Shown: positions 37,477-47,311, numbered from the stretch's first letter. The stretch: DNA of 64,000 bases from Marinomonas profundimaris (GCF_000508165.1 NZ_AYOZ01000012.1:124001-188000), one strand, 5' to 3'. Translations and numbers: made by a program. The notes: a model not told the origin generated them from the letters alone.

Positions 37477-38583
37477 TTATAAGGAATACAGTTCCGCGCT
37501 GGTGCCGTAATAGCTACCATGAAATTCAAAACGAAATCCCGGTGCATTACTCAACGAGTCGGACGCAAAAGAGGCCGCTTGATGAAGCTGTTCCAGTGAC
37601 GAATGTTCAGGATAAAAAGCAATACCAACAGACAGTCCATCACGAATTAATCGATTGGTTGAAAAACGAGGATTGCTCAATGACTTCAATAATTTAGTCG
37701 CGACAATCTCGGCGTCTTCTAAATGCTGAATACGAATACCCATCACCAACTCACGTTCATCGTAATGGGCAATAAGATCATTATCACGAACGGTTTCTTG
37801 CATAATATCCGCTAAAACTTTTAATTCAGCGTCATCTACTTTGGACGTTGAAAGCAGCCGAATAGACAACAATGCAGCACGTTGGAAATGACGGCGAGAA
37901 TCCTTTAATACGATGCCAAAGCTATTATCAAAGCTAAATCGACGCAACAATCCTGTCGATGGATCGCGGTGACTGTCTTCCAGTAACTGGTAATCGGCCT
38001 TTTCTCTTTCAAAAACAGCGTCTAACCAAGAGGCATAACTGTCTAACGCAAGCGCCATCAGTTCACCTTCTAACAATGTTTCTTCTCGTTGAAATGCCAG
38101 CATTAAATAAATTGAACCCTGACCATCGGACACACTCACGATCGACGCGTCTGAAAAACCGTGATCTTTAAAAAAAGGCTGCCAGTGTTTCCAATCTACC
38201 GAGCTTTGGATATTGATATCGTGACGCTTTGGGCAAGACGGGCTCGCCGCAAAGGTTATTAAAGCTTGAGGAACGGTAACAAGTTGGCCATTTGAACTCA
38301 GCAAACTGCCATTGATTGAGTCTTTATATTGCAAGCGCCATTGTGAGCAATCTTTATCGCACACAATAAAAAGGCAATACGCATTAGGCAACTGAGCCTG
38401 TAGCTTATTTTTGAAATTACCAAGGAGGGTGCTTAACAAGGCGCCTTTTGAAATCATATTCAGCACTTGAGGCATATCGCTGTATAAGCCTTTGATGAAA
38501 TCTCGCTCTTTTTCAAGATAGGCAATACGAGACTGCAAGACCTGCTGTTCCTTAAGCAATGAGTTCGAAGAGTCTATAGGCAT
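37477..38583 (-). CDS. GAF-like protein with degenerate GGDEF domain
   Basis: 368 aa, soluble. N-terminal coiled coil (about 5-35), GAF-like domain (about 50-195), then a GGDEF-fold domain (about 205-360) starting RDPSTGLLRRFSFDNSF. Where active cyclases have GGDEF, this one reads YDERELVMG, so catalysis is not expected; it may bind nucleotide or protein partners. Stands alone between yggS and pyrC'. Confidence 0.82.
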   Translation of the reverse strand: MPIDSSNSLLKEQQVLQSRIAYLEKERDFIKGLYSDMPQVLNMISKGALLSTLLGNFKNKLQAQLPNAYCLFIVCDKDCSQWRLQYKDSINGSLLSSNGQLVTVPQALITFAASPSCPKRHDINIQSSVDWKHWQPFFKDHGFSDASIVSVSDGQGSIYLMLAFQREETLLEGELMALALDSYASWLDAVFEREKADYQLLEDSHRDPSTGLLRRFSFDNSFGIVLKDSRRHFQRAALLSIRLLSTSKVDDAELKVLADIMQETVRDNDLIAHYDERELVMGIRIQHLEDAEIVATKLLKSLSNPRFSTNRLIRDGLSVGIAFYPEHSSLEQLHQAASFASDSLSNAPGFRFEFHGSYYGTSAELYSL

Positions 38584-38701
38584 AAAATACTAAAACCACA
38601 ATAATCCATAATTCAAACTAGATTAACGCCCTAAGACTAAAAGTAAAGGAATAGTAAGACCAAGTGAGCGAAAAAGCCCAACTTGATCTTACTTATTAGA
38701 C

Positions 38702-39979
38702 TTAAACTGCCTGATAAACGCGCTGACCAGAAATATACGTCGCGGCCACACGCCCCACAAACTCATCGTCAAAAAATGGCGAGTTATGGCCTTTGGTTTT
38801 CCGACCTTCGTAAGACCACGTCCAACGCACCGTGCTATCAAACAAGATGAAGTCGGCAAAACTCCCCACGGATAAAGACCCCGCTTCCAAACCAAAGCAA
38901 GCCGCTGGACCAGACGTCAAGCAACTCAGAACAGTTGGAAAGTCCAAATCACCTTCGTCCATTAATAACATGGCCAAAGGAAGCAATATCTCCACATTCG
39001 CCATGCCTGGCTCTGTGGCTGCGAACGGTGCAATTTTTGCCATTTTTTCATGTGGTTGATGATCAGAACAAATCGCAGTGATCACGCCAGATTTTATGCC
39101 TTCAATCAAGGTCAAACGATCTTCATCGCTGCGCAATGGCGGCAACACATGATACTGTCCATCAAATCGATTCAGCAGTTGATCGTTCAACAATAGATTG
39201 TGCACTGCAACATCTGCCGTCACGTCCAGCCCGGACGCTTTTGCATCCGCCAGCATTTCGACCGATTTAGCGCAGGACAAACGCGCAAAATGCGCTCGCA
39301 CGCCTGTTTTTTCAACCAATAATAAATCACGCATCAAGGCAATGGTTTCTGCCTCTTCAGGAATACCAGCCAAACCATGCATGGTCGACATCAAGCCTTC
39401 ATGGGCACAACCGCCTTCAGAAAGGCTGGATTCATCAGGGTGAAACACCACTAATAAATCATGTGTCGCCGCGTACTCAAGCGCCCGAGCCAATACTTTC
39501 GTGCTCGCCATAGGTTGGCGATGATTGGACACGGCAATACAGCCCGCATCCGTCAATGCCACCATATTGCTCAGTTGAGTGCCTTCTAAACCTTGCGTTA
39601 AAGCACCAATAGGAAACACATTGGCCATTCCTGCTTCATCGGCTTTATCTTGTATCAAGGCTGCTACCGCTGGTGTATCAACAATCGGTCGAGTATTTGG
39701 CGGACAAACTAACGTTGTCACCCCCCCCGAAACAGCCGCTCGACCTTCTGTTGCAATACTGCCTTTCTGCGTCATTCCAGGTTCACGTAACGCCACCGCC
39801 AAATCCACCAAACCAGGTAAAACCCACTGTCCAGATGCATCGACAACGTCGGCATTGTCAAACCCTTCTGGCGTGTCACCAATGGCGACGATTTTCTGAT
39901 TATCGATGAATAAGTCCGTTACCGTATCAATGCCTTGACTCGGGTCGATAATACGACCATTTTGAATACGTAATTTCAT
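38702..39979 (-). CDS. pyrC': Non-catalytic dihydroorotase-like subunit of aspartate transcarbamoylase
   Basis: 424 aa amidohydrolase-fold protein. The zinc HxH motif of true dihydroorotases is replaced: VDLAVALREPG instead of VDxHxHxREPG. Other parts persist (VCPPNTRPIVDT, ICSDHQPHEKMAK). In Pseudomonas such PyrC' proteins are needed to assemble and regulate the ATCase with PyrB. It starts one base after pyrB. ATG 39979 gives the family start; ATG 39991, overlapping pyrB, is the alternative. Confidence 0.92.
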   Translation of the reverse strand: MKLRIQNGRIIDPSQGIDTVTDLFIDNQKIVAIGDTPEGFDNADVVDASGQWVLPGLVDLAVALREPGMTQKGSIATEGRAAVSGGVTTLVCPPNTRPIVDTPAVAALIQDKADEAGMANVFPIGALTQGLEGTQLSNMVALTDAGCIAVSNHRQPMASTKVLARALEYAATHDLLVVFHPDESSLSEGGCAHEGLMSTMHGLAGIPEEAETIALMRDLLLVEKTGVRAHFARLSCAKSVEMLADAKASGLDVTADVAVHNLLLNDQLLNRFDGQYHVLPPLRSDEDRLTLIEGIKSGVITAICSDHQPHEKMAKIAPFAATEPGMANVEILLPLAMLLMDEGDLDFPTVLSCLTSGPAACFGLEAGSLSVGSFADFILFDSTVRWTWSYEGRKTKGHNSPFFDDEFVGRVAATYISGQRVYQAV

Positions 39980-39980
39980 G

Positions 39981-40985
39981 CTATTTTTCATCCTTCGCTG
40001 CTGGCGAATCGTCACTTTGCAACTGACCGCTCATCGCCATAGACATCACCGCCATTCGCACCGCGATCCCATTGGTTACTTGGTCCAAAATCACCGAATG
40101 TTTTCCGTCTGCCACTTCTGAAGAAATTTCGACACCGCGATTAATCGGACCTGGATGCATAACAATCGCATCCGGTTTTGCCCAGGCCAATGTTTCTTCC
40201 GTCAAACCATACAAGCGATAGAACTCACTTTCACTTGGTAGCAATGCGCCTTTCATGCGCTCTTTTTGTAGGCGCAACATCACGATCACGTCAACGTCTT
40301 TTAAACCGGCTTCCAAGTCATGGCAGATTGTTGCGCCCATTTCCGCGAAGAAACTTGGTACTAAGGTTTTTGGCCCAACCAAACGGACGTCACTCACCCC
40401 TAACGTGGTCAACGCTTGCAGTTGAGAACGTGCTACACGAGAGTGTAATATGTCACCCACGATGGCAATTTTAAGCCCATCAAAACCACCTTTGTGGCGA
40501 CGAATGGTCAGCATGTCCAACATGGCTTGCGTTGGATGTGCATGACGGCCATCGCCCGCGTTAATGATGGCGACATTTGGCGTGCAATGTTCCGCAATAA
40601 AATGCGCCGCACCGCTGTCCGAATGGCGCACGATAAACATGTCACTCTGCATGGCTTCGAGGTTTTTTAGGGTATCCAGTAAGGATTCACCTTTCGAGGT
40701 CGCCGAGGTTTCAATATTGAGGTTAATCACATCCGCGGACAAACGCTTGCCCGCCAATTCAAATGTGGTACGCGTTCGCGTGGAGTTTTCAAAGAAAAGG
40801 TTTACGACGGTTTTACCGCGTAAAAGAGGGACTTTTTTAACGGATTGCTCGCCCATCGAGAGAAAGGATTCTGCCCGATCAAGGATCTCTGTCAGAATGG
40901 TTTTATCCAGTCCATCCAGCGTTAAAAAGTGCTTAAGCTGCCCGTGTTCATTTAACTGTAATGCCCGAGGCTCGGATCGCATCAT
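39981..40985 (-). CDS. pyrB: Aspartate carbamoyltransferase catalytic subunit
   Basis: 334 aa, first committed pyrimidine step: carbamoyl phosphate plus aspartate. Carbamoyl-phosphate-binding [19 protein letters not shown], then [12 protein letters not shown] and [12 protein letters not shown] are all present. The N-terminal extension before the core resembles pseudomonad PyrB, which carries regulatory nucleotide binding. Lies downstream of pyrR with an attenuator-like hairpin between. Confidence 0.97.
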   Translation of the reverse strand: MMRSEPRALQLNEHGQLKHFLTLDGLDKTILTEILDRAESFLSMGEQSVKKVPLLRGKTVVNLFFENSTRTRTTFELAGKRLSADVINLNIETSATSKGESLLDTLKNLEAMQSDMFIVRHSDSGAAHFIAEHCTPNVAIINAGDGRHAHPTQAMLDMLTIRRHKGGFDGLKIAIVGDILHSRVARSQLQALTTLGVSDVRLVGPKTLVPSFFAEMGATICHDLEAGLKDVDVIVMLRLQKERMKGALLPSESEFYRLYGLTEETLAWAKPDAIVMHPGPINRGVEISSEVADGKHSVILDQVTNGIAVRMAVMSMAMSGQLQSDDSPAAKDEK

Positions 40986-41055
40986 GGTTTGCTTTCCTCA
41001 AACTGCAAAGACGGTATCGTCTTTCTCTATTTAAAATAGGACGTCTAGATAGGAA

Positions 41056-41089
41056 AATGCCCGGTGCAGACTCGCTGCAACCGGGCATT
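41056..41089 (-). terminator. Hairpin in the pyrR-pyrB gap, candidate attenuator
   Basis: Arms AATGCCCGG-TGCAG / CTGCA-A-CCGGGCATT (14 bp with one bulged A). On the minus strand it is followed by four T only. Its place 71 bases before pyrB and after pyrR suits PyrR- or UTP-linked attenuation, not proven. Confidence 0.6.
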
Positions 41090-41220
41090 ATTGATACAAA
41101 ACAGTAGTCTCTCCGAATTGGTTCGGTGAGATTTCATTCTTCCAACCGTTGCATCGTCAATCTTATCCATACGTTAATTGTCGTACGTGTTCGATAAAAA
41201 ATAAAGCTTTGTTGTGACTA

Positions 41221-41718
41221 TTAATGGGTATCAATCACAGAAACGCTAAGCGTTTTCGGCCCTGACAACTTAACTCTTTGATCAGGATTAAGGCTTAAAT
41301 GCTCGCCAACAATGTCCGCTGAGATCGGCAGCTCGTGCTGACCTAAATCATACAGAATCGCTAAGGTAATACTGGCTGGTCGGCCGAAGTCGAATATTTC
41401 ATTCATCGCGGCACGAATCGTACGGCCCGACATAAGCACATCATCAACCAAGATGACGTGTCGATCTTCAATCGCGGGCAATGATGTTTGGTTTACCTTT
41501 GGGTTCAATCCCGCTTTGGTAAAATCATCACGATAAAAAGTAATGTCCAACGTCGCCAACGGTTCTGTTGTTGGCACGGCAGACATCAAGCGCTCCGCCA
41601 CCCAAACACCACCGGTATGAATTCCAACAACAATGGCATCTTCGATTTGCTTCTTTTCACAGTATGCCGCCAGCTGCGCTTTCATTGACGCTAGAGAATG
41701 CTCTAAATCTAACTTCAT
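41221..41718 (-). CDS. pyrR: PyrR-type uracil phosphoribosyltransferase/regulator
   Basis: 165 aa PRTase-fold protein. PRPP-binding motif VILVDDVLMSGRTIRAAMNEI and VVGIHTGGVWVAERL. In Pseudomonas and Bacillus, PyrR controls pyr genes and can have weak uracil PRTase activity. Upstream of pyrB with a hairpin between; downstream of ruvX, the order yqgE-ruvX-pyrR-pyrB-pyrC'. Confidence 0.94.
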   Translation of the reverse strand: MKLDLEHSLASMKAQLAAYCEKKQIEDAIVVGIHTGGVWVAERLMSAVPTTEPLATLDITFYRDDFTKAGLNPKVNQTSLPAIEDRHVILVDDVLMSGRTIRAAMNEIFDFGRPASITLAILYDLGQHELPISADIVGEHLSLNPDQRVKLSGPKTLSVSVIDTH

Positions 41719-41774
41719 TATGTCTTAACCCTTGCTCTTAAATTCACAATAAACCGCCACTCATCTGCGATTCA

Positions 41775-42245
41775 CTAAACCGACTCAGCAAACCAAGTCT
41801 CTAAAATCATTTGTGCTGCCAAACCATCCACCGAATTGTCTTTGAAATTTCGATTTCCGCCTCGTGCAATAACGTGCCCCTTGGCTTCATAAGACGACAA
41901 GCGCTCGTCCATCATATGGTAAGGAAGATTGAAACGTCCATGCAATCGTTTGGCAAACTTGCGTGCTCGTTGGCACATTTCATTTTCTGAGCCGTCCATG
42001 TCTAATGGCAATCCCACTACAAATGCATCTGGCTTCCATTCTTCAACCACTTTGGTGATTTCGTCCCAGTTTGGAATGCCATCTTTGGCTTTTATCGGGT
42101 CAAGTGGTTGCGCTGTGCCTGTAATACTTTGACCAATCGCAACGCCCATTCGCGTCGTACCAAAGTCAAAACCCAATACTGAGCGAACAGTATTGGGTTT
42201 CTGATTATCGTTTAAAGGCGTTTCTGTCGAGATTGACGCTGTCAT
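41775..42245 (-). CDS. ruvX: Putative pre-16S rRNA nuclease / Holliday junction resolvase (YqgF/RuvX)
   Basis: 156 aa RNase H-fold nuclease. Catalytic Asp in GFDFGTTRMGVAIGQ, VVGLPLDMDGSE, and DERLSSYEA carrying the second acidic residue. The family processes the 16S rRNA 5' end. Overlaps the yqgE stop by one base (TAATG). The N-terminal 20 residues are an unconserved extension. Confidence 0.93.
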   Translation of the reverse strand: MTASISTETPLNDNQKPNTVRSVLGFDFGTTRMGVAIGQSITGTAQPLDPIKAKDGIPNWDEITKVVEEWKPDAFVVGLPLDMDGSENEMCQRARKFAKRLHGRFNLPYHMMDERLSSYEAKGHVIARGGNRNFKDNSVDGLAAQMILETWFAESV

Positions 42246-42817
42246 TAACCATGTCCTATATCCGGTGAAAGTCTCGCCATATCAATTCCCAATACGCGCG
42301 TTGCGGCGGTAAATTGCATATCACTTGGTGTATGGAATAATACGTCTAAATCCGCTTCACATACCAGCCAATCATTGTTGGCAATTTCAGATTCAAGTTG
42401 CCCAGCGTCCCAACCTGCGCACCCTAATGTGATGCGAAAGGCATTCGGCCCTTTGCCTTCTGCGATTTCTTCTAGCGCTTCTAACGAGGCAGAAAGAGAC
42501 ACCTCATCGGTCACATGCAGCGTGTTGTTCCATACTTTATCCGCTGTGTGCAAAATAAAACCACGTTCTGACTCCACAGGCCCCCCCGTATAAATGGGTT
42601 CAGAAGATAAACGTGGGCTATCAATCTTAATACCAAGATGATCCGCCAATTCCGTAAAATCAACATTTGAGGGGCGATTAATGATAATCCCCATGGCGCC
42701 CGCGGTGGTGTGTTCGCAAAGATAAATAACCGTGTGTTCGAAATGTGGGTCGTCTAAGTGTGGCATTGAAATTAAAAAGTGATTTTTAAACGAATCAAAA
42801 AATGCATTCATAGTCAT
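42245..42817 (-). CDS. yqgE: YqgE/AlgH family protein (UPF0301)
   Basis: 190 aa. Family motifs FLISMPHLDDPHFEHTVIYLCEHTTAGAMGIIINRP, GGPVESERGFILH and LGCAGWDAGQLESE. The role is not established (a transcriptional role in alginate regulation was proposed in Pseudomonas). It is the first gene of the ruvX-pyr cluster. Confidence 0.93.
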   Translation of the reverse strand: MTMNAFFDSFKNHFLISMPHLDDPHFEHTVIYLCEHTTAGAMGIIINRPSNVDFTELADHLGIKIDSPRLSSEPIYTGGPVESERGFILHTADKVWNNTLHVTDEVSLSASLEALEEIAEGKGPNAFRITLGCAGWDAGQLESEIANNDWLVCEADLDVLFHTPSDMQFTAATRVLGIDMARLSPDIGHG

Positions 42818-43133
42818 GAGCCCTCTTTAATAAATGAAAGCGCAAAAATCGCGCTGATTACTTAAACCTCAAAAGTACCTGTATTCAAAACGTACCGGAT
42901 TCTTAAAAAAACAATGTACTAACAAGGCTGTAGAGTCAGAGAGAAGAGCAAAGAAGACGGTAAAATAAACACAACCGACCTTAAGCAGTATAGGGCAAGC
43001 TTGAGATATACCTAGCCCGAATACACAATTTGTTACCGAATCCCTTCAAAACTCACAATTCAAGCAGTAAACTATCGTTATTGGACTTGCAAAAAAGAGT
43101 CCAACAACCATTTTTCACCCTTGGAATACATAA

Positions 43134-43289
43134 ATGCCTTTAACGTCAACGCGAAATGCACAAAGCACATCGGCTCAAGCCGAGGTTCTTTGTCCTCTTT
43201 ACGTCGTGAGCTTGGCGCAATGGGTGCAACATTACCAAGCTGAAACCGTCGATTTGCGCTATTTTTTCCATAGCGGCTGGTCTTCCTAG
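43134..43289 (+). CDS. Small hypothetical protein
   Basis: 51 codons, MPLTSTRNAQSTSAQAEVLC then PLYVVSLAQWVQHYQAETVD, with GGAA seven bases before ATG 43134. Not recognised. It lies in the 580-base gap 42818-43397. The part before it (42818-43133) holds no gene I can support, only a 7-bp hairpin at 43081-43104. Codon choice resembles the neighbours, but a chance frame cannot be excluded. Confidence 0.35.
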   Translation: MPLTSTRNAQSTSAQAEVLCPLYVVSLAQWVQHYQAETVDLRYFFHSGWSS

Positions 43290-43397
43290 CCTTTCCTACC
43301 TTGTCCTTATCACCGTAAAACATCCTCGATGAAAGAGAATGTTCTTCTATTATTAAAAAGACAAAACCGTCCATTATGGACGACACAGGAAATCACT

Positions 43398-44237
43398 ATG
43401 CAACTACAAGCCATTGACTACACCAGCGCAACCGCACAAGAAGACTTTGTAAAATCTCTTCACGAAACGGGCTTTGGTGTTTTAAAAAATCACCCCATTC
43501 AAAAAACACTCGTCAGCGCTATCTACAGTGAATGGCAGACCTTTTTTGATGGTGAAGAAAAAAACGAATACCTTTATAACAAAGGCACACAAGACGGTTT
43601 TTTCCCGCCTAATGTGTCGGAAACAGCCAAAGGCAACACAAAAAAAGACATCAAAGAATATTTTCACTATTACCCGTGGGGACAATGTCCAGCGGATAAA
43701 AAGGCCTTACTGTCTCAATATTATGCTGAGGCCAACACATTAGCGTCAGAGCTGCTGGCTTGGGTTGAAGCACATTCCCCAGCGGACGTTGCCAAACACT
43801 ATTCACAATCCCTTTCTAGCATGGTGGACGGCAGTGATCAGACCTTGCTTCGCGTATTGCATTACCCACCGTTAAAAGGCGATGAAGAATTAGGGGCGAT
43901 TCGAGCGGGCGCGCATGAAGACATTAACTTGCTCACTATTCTGCCTTCTGCCAATGAACCGGGCTTGCAAGTAAAAGCCAAAGATGGCTCTTGGATGGAC
44001 GTACCTTGCGATTTCGGCACGCTTATCGTGAATATTGGTGACATGCTGCAAGAAGCGTCTGGCGGGTATTTTCCTTCCACATCTCACCGAGTGATAAATC
44101 CAGAAGGCGCCGACAAAACCAAATCGCGTATTTCTTTACCCTTGTTTCTTCACCCTAAACCGGAAGTCGTTTTATCGGAACGCCACACCGCTGGCAGCTA
44201 TTTGCATGAACGTCTCGTTGAACTGGGCGTGATTTAA
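43398..44237 (+). CDS. 2-oxoglutarate/Fe(II)-dependent oxygenase, isopenicillin N synthase-like
   Basis: 279 aa. Double-stranded beta-helix oxygenase: iron ligands His and Asp in GAHEDINLLTIL, distal His in TSHRV, 2-oxoglutarate-binding Arg in KSRISLPLFL. Typical of the IPNS/flavanone 3-hydroxylase-like bacterial family; substrate unknown. ATG 43398 has AGGAA upstream; a longer frame starting at 43329 is not conserved. Confidence 0.9.
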   Translation: MQLQAIDYTSATAQEDFVKSLHETGFGVLKNHPIQKTLVSAIYSEWQTFFDGEEKNEYLYNKGTQDGFFPPNVSETAKGNTKKDIKEYFHYYPWGQCPADKKALLSQYYAEANTLASELLAWVEAHSPADVAKHYSQSLSSMVDGSDQTLLRVLHYPPLKGDEELGAIRAGAHEDINLLTILPSANEPGLQVKAKDGSWMDVPCDFGTLIVNIGDMLQEASGGYFPSTSHRVINPEGADKTKSRISLPLFLHPKPEVVLSERHTAGSYLHERLVELGVI

Positions 44238-44269
44238 CGCTTTTTTGCACAACCGATTCGATAAAACCC

Positions 44270-44297
44270 AAAAAGCGCCTTAAACAGGCGCTTTTTT
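44270..44297. terminator. Bidirectional terminator between convergent genes
   Basis: AAAAAGCGCC / GGCGCTTTTTT stem, 7-base loop. Serves the oxygenase gene (plus) and the TauE-type gene (minus). Confidence 0.85.
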
Positions 44298-44322
44298 CTA
44301 TCACATCAATATCACATCAATA

Positions 44323-45072
44323 TCAAAGCACCGCTTTCAGCGACAAGCTTATGCCAGACAAAAATAGCAAAACCATCGCCGCGCGTTTTATCGTCTCAGG
44401 CTGCACATTCGGTGGATAGCGCTTTGCCACAAGCGTCGCCACAACCACACAAGGTACACCTATCACGCTTAACCAGATCATCTCCATCGTGACCTGCCCT
44501 GCGACAGTCGTAATCCCAATGCGAGTTAGGCAGGAGATTAAAAAAACGCTCAACAGCGATGCTCGAATGACGCTTAACGACACCGGTTGGCGATACATCA
44601 AATATGAAATAGGTGGCCCTGCTGTAGCAAATAAGCCTCCCAATACACCAGCAAATCCGCCACACAGAAAAAAGGCCCAAGGCTTGGAGTCGGTTGGATT
44701 TTTTTTCGGTTTAATCAAGCTCATGCCACACGCCAGCATAATGGTTAAACCGAGACACAGTTGTAGCCAATGCAAAGCACCACTCTCTAGGCTGCTAAGC
44801 AAATAGACGCCGTAAGCGGTCGCCGGAATACTGCCGAGGAAAAACACCAACAGCATTTTTATCTTGGCTTCTCGCCATAAACCGCCTGCTAATCCTGTCA
44901 CACTGTTTATCAAGCTCAACACACTGACAGCAAAAGCCGCCACTTCTAATGACACCAATGAAAACAACGCCGCGGCGCTCATCACAACCAAACCAAAGGC
45001 AAAGCCCGTCACGGTTTGTACATAGCTGCCCAATACAAAAAACGCCAACAGCGCAAAAGGAATATCACTCAT
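44323..45072 (-). CDS. TauE/SafE family sulfite/organosulfonate exporter-like permease
   Basis: 249 aa with eight predicted TM helices and the TSUP-family motif GFAGVLGGLFATAGPPI between helices 4 and 5, plus a related LGSYVQTVTGFAFGL at the start. Transports anions such as sulfite, sulfonates or organic acids. No linked enzyme indicates the substrate. Single-gene unit divergent from the DsbA-like gene. Confidence 0.9.
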   Translation of the reverse strand: MSDIPFALLAFFVLGSYVQTVTGFAFGLVVMSAAALFSLVSLEVAAFAVSVLSLINSVTGLAGGLWREAKIKMLLVFFLGSIPATAYGVYLLSSLESGALHWLQLCLGLTIMLACGMSLIKPKKNPTDSKPWAFFLCGGFAGVLGGLFATAGPPISYLMYRQPVSLSVIRASLLSVFLISCLTRIGITTVAGQVTMEMIWLSVIGVPCVVVATLVAKRYPPNVQPETIKRAAMVLLFLSGISLSLKAVL

Positions 45073-45252
45073 TTACCACAACCTTCAGAGTTAAAATCAC
45101 GTATTTATTAGAACATAGATTTACCCTTGCCTTTGGCAAACTGCATAGATTATGCAAATTACAAGAAACGGACTCGTTTTTCACTCAGTGTCCTTTCATT
45201 TTGAAGCATTGCCCATAAGAATAATATTCAACCAAACATCAAGGTCATTGTT

Positions 45253-45921
45253 ATGAAAAAATCCGTCGATATTCAATTTGTTTCCGACATTATGTGCCCT
45301 TGGTGCGTCGTCGGATTGGGGAACCTTAATAATGCATTAGAAACGCTAAAAGACAGCGTCGAAGCAGACATCACCTTCCAACCATTCGAACTCAACCCAG
45401 AGATGCCGCCAGAAGGCCAAGATTTTAGCGAACACATTACCGAAAAATACGGCATTACCAAGGCGCAATCAGACGAAAACAGAGCCATGATCCAGCAACG
45501 CGGTAACGAAATCGACTTCGATTTTAACTTCACACCCGAAAGCCGTATGCGCAACTCTTTCGATGCGCACCGCTTACTTCATTGGGCGCAATTAGAAGGC
45601 AAACAAGCCGAACTGAAAGCGGCATTATTCAAAGCACATTTCACTCACAACCAAGATGTTAGCGATTACAGTACCCTCGCCAACCTTGCTGCAAGCGTGA
45701 ATCTAGATCCTGCTGCCGCCAAAGGCATTCTGGACAATGGGCATTTCACCGAAGAAGTACGCAAGCAAGAAAAACTATGGCAACAACATGGAATATCGTC
45801 AGTGCCCACCGTTATTATCAATAACAAATACGCCATATCTGGCGGGCAACCAGCCGAGGTCTTCAAGAACGCCATAGAAGAAATTCTTGAAAAAGAGGCT
45901 CAATCAGAGCAAAACGCTTAA
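45253..45921 (+). CDS. DsbA-family thioredoxin-fold oxidoreductase (FrnE-like)
   Basis: 222 aa, no signal peptide, so probably cytoplasmic. Active site DIMCPWCVVG near the N-terminus, helical insertion (about 80-165), then HGISSVPTVIINNKYAISGGQP with the cis-Pro. Resembles FrnE/2-hydroxychromene-2-carboxylate isomerase-like proteins involved in redox stress. Confidence 0.92.
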   Translation: MKKSVDIQFVSDIMCPWCVVGLGNLNNALETLKDSVEADITFQPFELNPEMPPEGQDFSEHITEKYGITKAQSDENRAMIQQRGNEIDFDFNFTPESRMRNSFDAHRLLHWAQLEGKQAELKAALFKAHFTHNQDVSDYSTLANLAASVNLDPAAAKGILDNGHFTEEVRKQEKLWQQHGISSVPTVIINNKYAISGGQPAEVFKNAIEEILEKEAQSEQNA

Positions 45922-45946
45922 CGCGACAGCCTTTTCATCTCAACAA

Positions 45947-45988
45947 AATAATCCCCATGTTGGAGGCAACATGGGGATTATTTTTTTT
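45947..45988 (+). terminator. Strong terminator after the DsbA-like gene
   Basis: 16-bp perfect stem AATAATCCCCATGTTG / CAACATGGGGATTATT, 4-base loop, then six more T. Also ends the convergent TRAP operon less efficiently. Confidence 0.9.
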
Positions 45989-46006
45989 GTGTTCACATCT
46001 CTAAAA

Positions 46007-47311
46007 TCAGCCAAACATCGTATTAGGAAGAAAAAGAACAATCTGTGGGAAAGCAATCAGCAGCGCAACAGCCAAGATCATCATCAACCAAAACGGAAGC
46101 ACACCTCGGAAGATATCACCCAAGTCTACGTTTGGCGCAACCGACTTCACGATGAAAACATTGATGCCAACTGGAGGAGAGATGAGCCCCATTTCAAGCG
46201 TCAGCACCGTCAGCACACCAAACCAAATTGGGTCGATACCGAGCGACATAATGATGGGAAAGAAAATGGGTAATGTCAGCACCAGCATGGCGAAGCCTTC
46301 CAGAAAACAGCCGAGCACAAGATAGATCACAAGAATAAGAATAAGCGTTCCAATTACTCCCAATCCCAGTCCAGACAACAATTCACCTACCGCCGAAGGG
46401 ATATGACTGAGCGCCATAAACGGGTTGATCATATGGGCAGCAATCAGAATAAGCATCACTGTGGCCGTGGTCACAACCGCATCGCGAGACGCATGCCAGA
46501 GTGTTTTTAACGATAAGGCGCGAGTAAAAAACCCGGCCAAAATCACCACACCAGCCCCAACCGCGGCGGCTTCCACAGGTGAAAACAAACCGCCATAAAT
46601 GCCGCCAATCGTCAGTAATATGACGGCAACAATAGGCCCAGCACCTAATAAAGCCTTGCCTTTATTACGCCAGCTTGTCGCTGGTCCCGCAGGCCCATAC
46701 TCAGGTCGGAACCAACAGATAACCATGATCACGAAGATGAACAGCATCAACAACATAATGCCCGGCAGCACGCCCGCCAAAAACAATCGCCCAATACTTT
46801 GCTCGGTCAGGATCGCATAGATAACAAACCCTGTTGAAGGAGGAATTAAAATACCCAATGTACCGCCAGCCGCAACCACACCGGTCGACAACCTTGTGTT
46901 GTATTTGAAACGGTCCATCTGTCCTAGTGCGACCTTTCCCATGGTCAATGCAGACGCAACAGACGAGCCAGACAATGCGGCGAATCCACCACAACCAATC
47001 ACCGTGGCCGACGCCAATCCACCACGTAACTGGCCAATGATGGCATAAGCGGCATCATAAAGTTTTTGGCTCATTCCAGTGATTGAGGCAACATTCCCCA
47101 TCAATATAAATAAGGGAATAACGACCAGTTCAGGCGATGATGCCAAAGTGAACGTTTCCGATGCCAACAGACTGAACGCGGATCTGCTGCTATCCAGCAC
47201 CGTAATCCCTACAAAACCCACCGAAAACATCGCAAAAGCCACAGGAACACGCAGCACCAACAAACCAAACATGATCAAAATGCCAACAAAACCAATCAAT
47301 GATGCACTCAT
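46007..47311 (-). CDS. TRAP transporter large permease subunit (DctM)
   Basis: 434 aa, about twelve TM helices, DctM family. Features: GCGGFAALSGSSVASALTMGKVA, GGTLGILIPPSTGFVIYA and LEMGLISPPVGINVFIVKS. Uses the sodium gradient with DctP and DctQ to import an organic acid. Start overlaps dctQ stop by ATGA. Last gene of the ligAB-hydrolase-TRAP operon. Confidence 0.95.
   Translation of the reverse strand: MSASLIGFVGILIMFGLLVLRVPVAFAMFSVGFVGITVLDSSRSAFSLLASETFTLASSPELVVIPLFILMGNVASITGMSQKLYDAAYAIIGQLRGGLASATVIGCGGFAALSGSSVASALTMGKVALGQMDRFKYNTRLSTGVVAAGGTLGILIPPSTGFVIYAILTEQSIGRLFLAGVLPGIMLLMLFIFVIMVICWFRPEYGPAGPATSWRNKGKALLGAGPIVAVILLTIGGIYGGLFSPVEAAAVGAGVVILAGFFTRALSLKTLWHASRDAVVTTATVMLILIAAHMINPFMALSHIPSAVGELLSGLGLGVIGTLILILVIYLVLGCFLEGFAMLVLTLPIFFPIIMSLGIDPIWFGVLTVLTLEMGLISPPVGINVFIVKSVAPNVDLGDIFRGVLPFWLMMILAVALLIAFPQIVLFLPNTMFG

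Noticed and set aside
40564-41034. 156-codon plus-strand frame over pyrB
   Set aside because: Antisense to conserved pyrB; no independent support.
43078-43386. 102-codon minus-strand frame before the oxygenase gene
   Set aside because: Overlaps the better supported small plus-strand frame and the oxygenase leader, with no family features.
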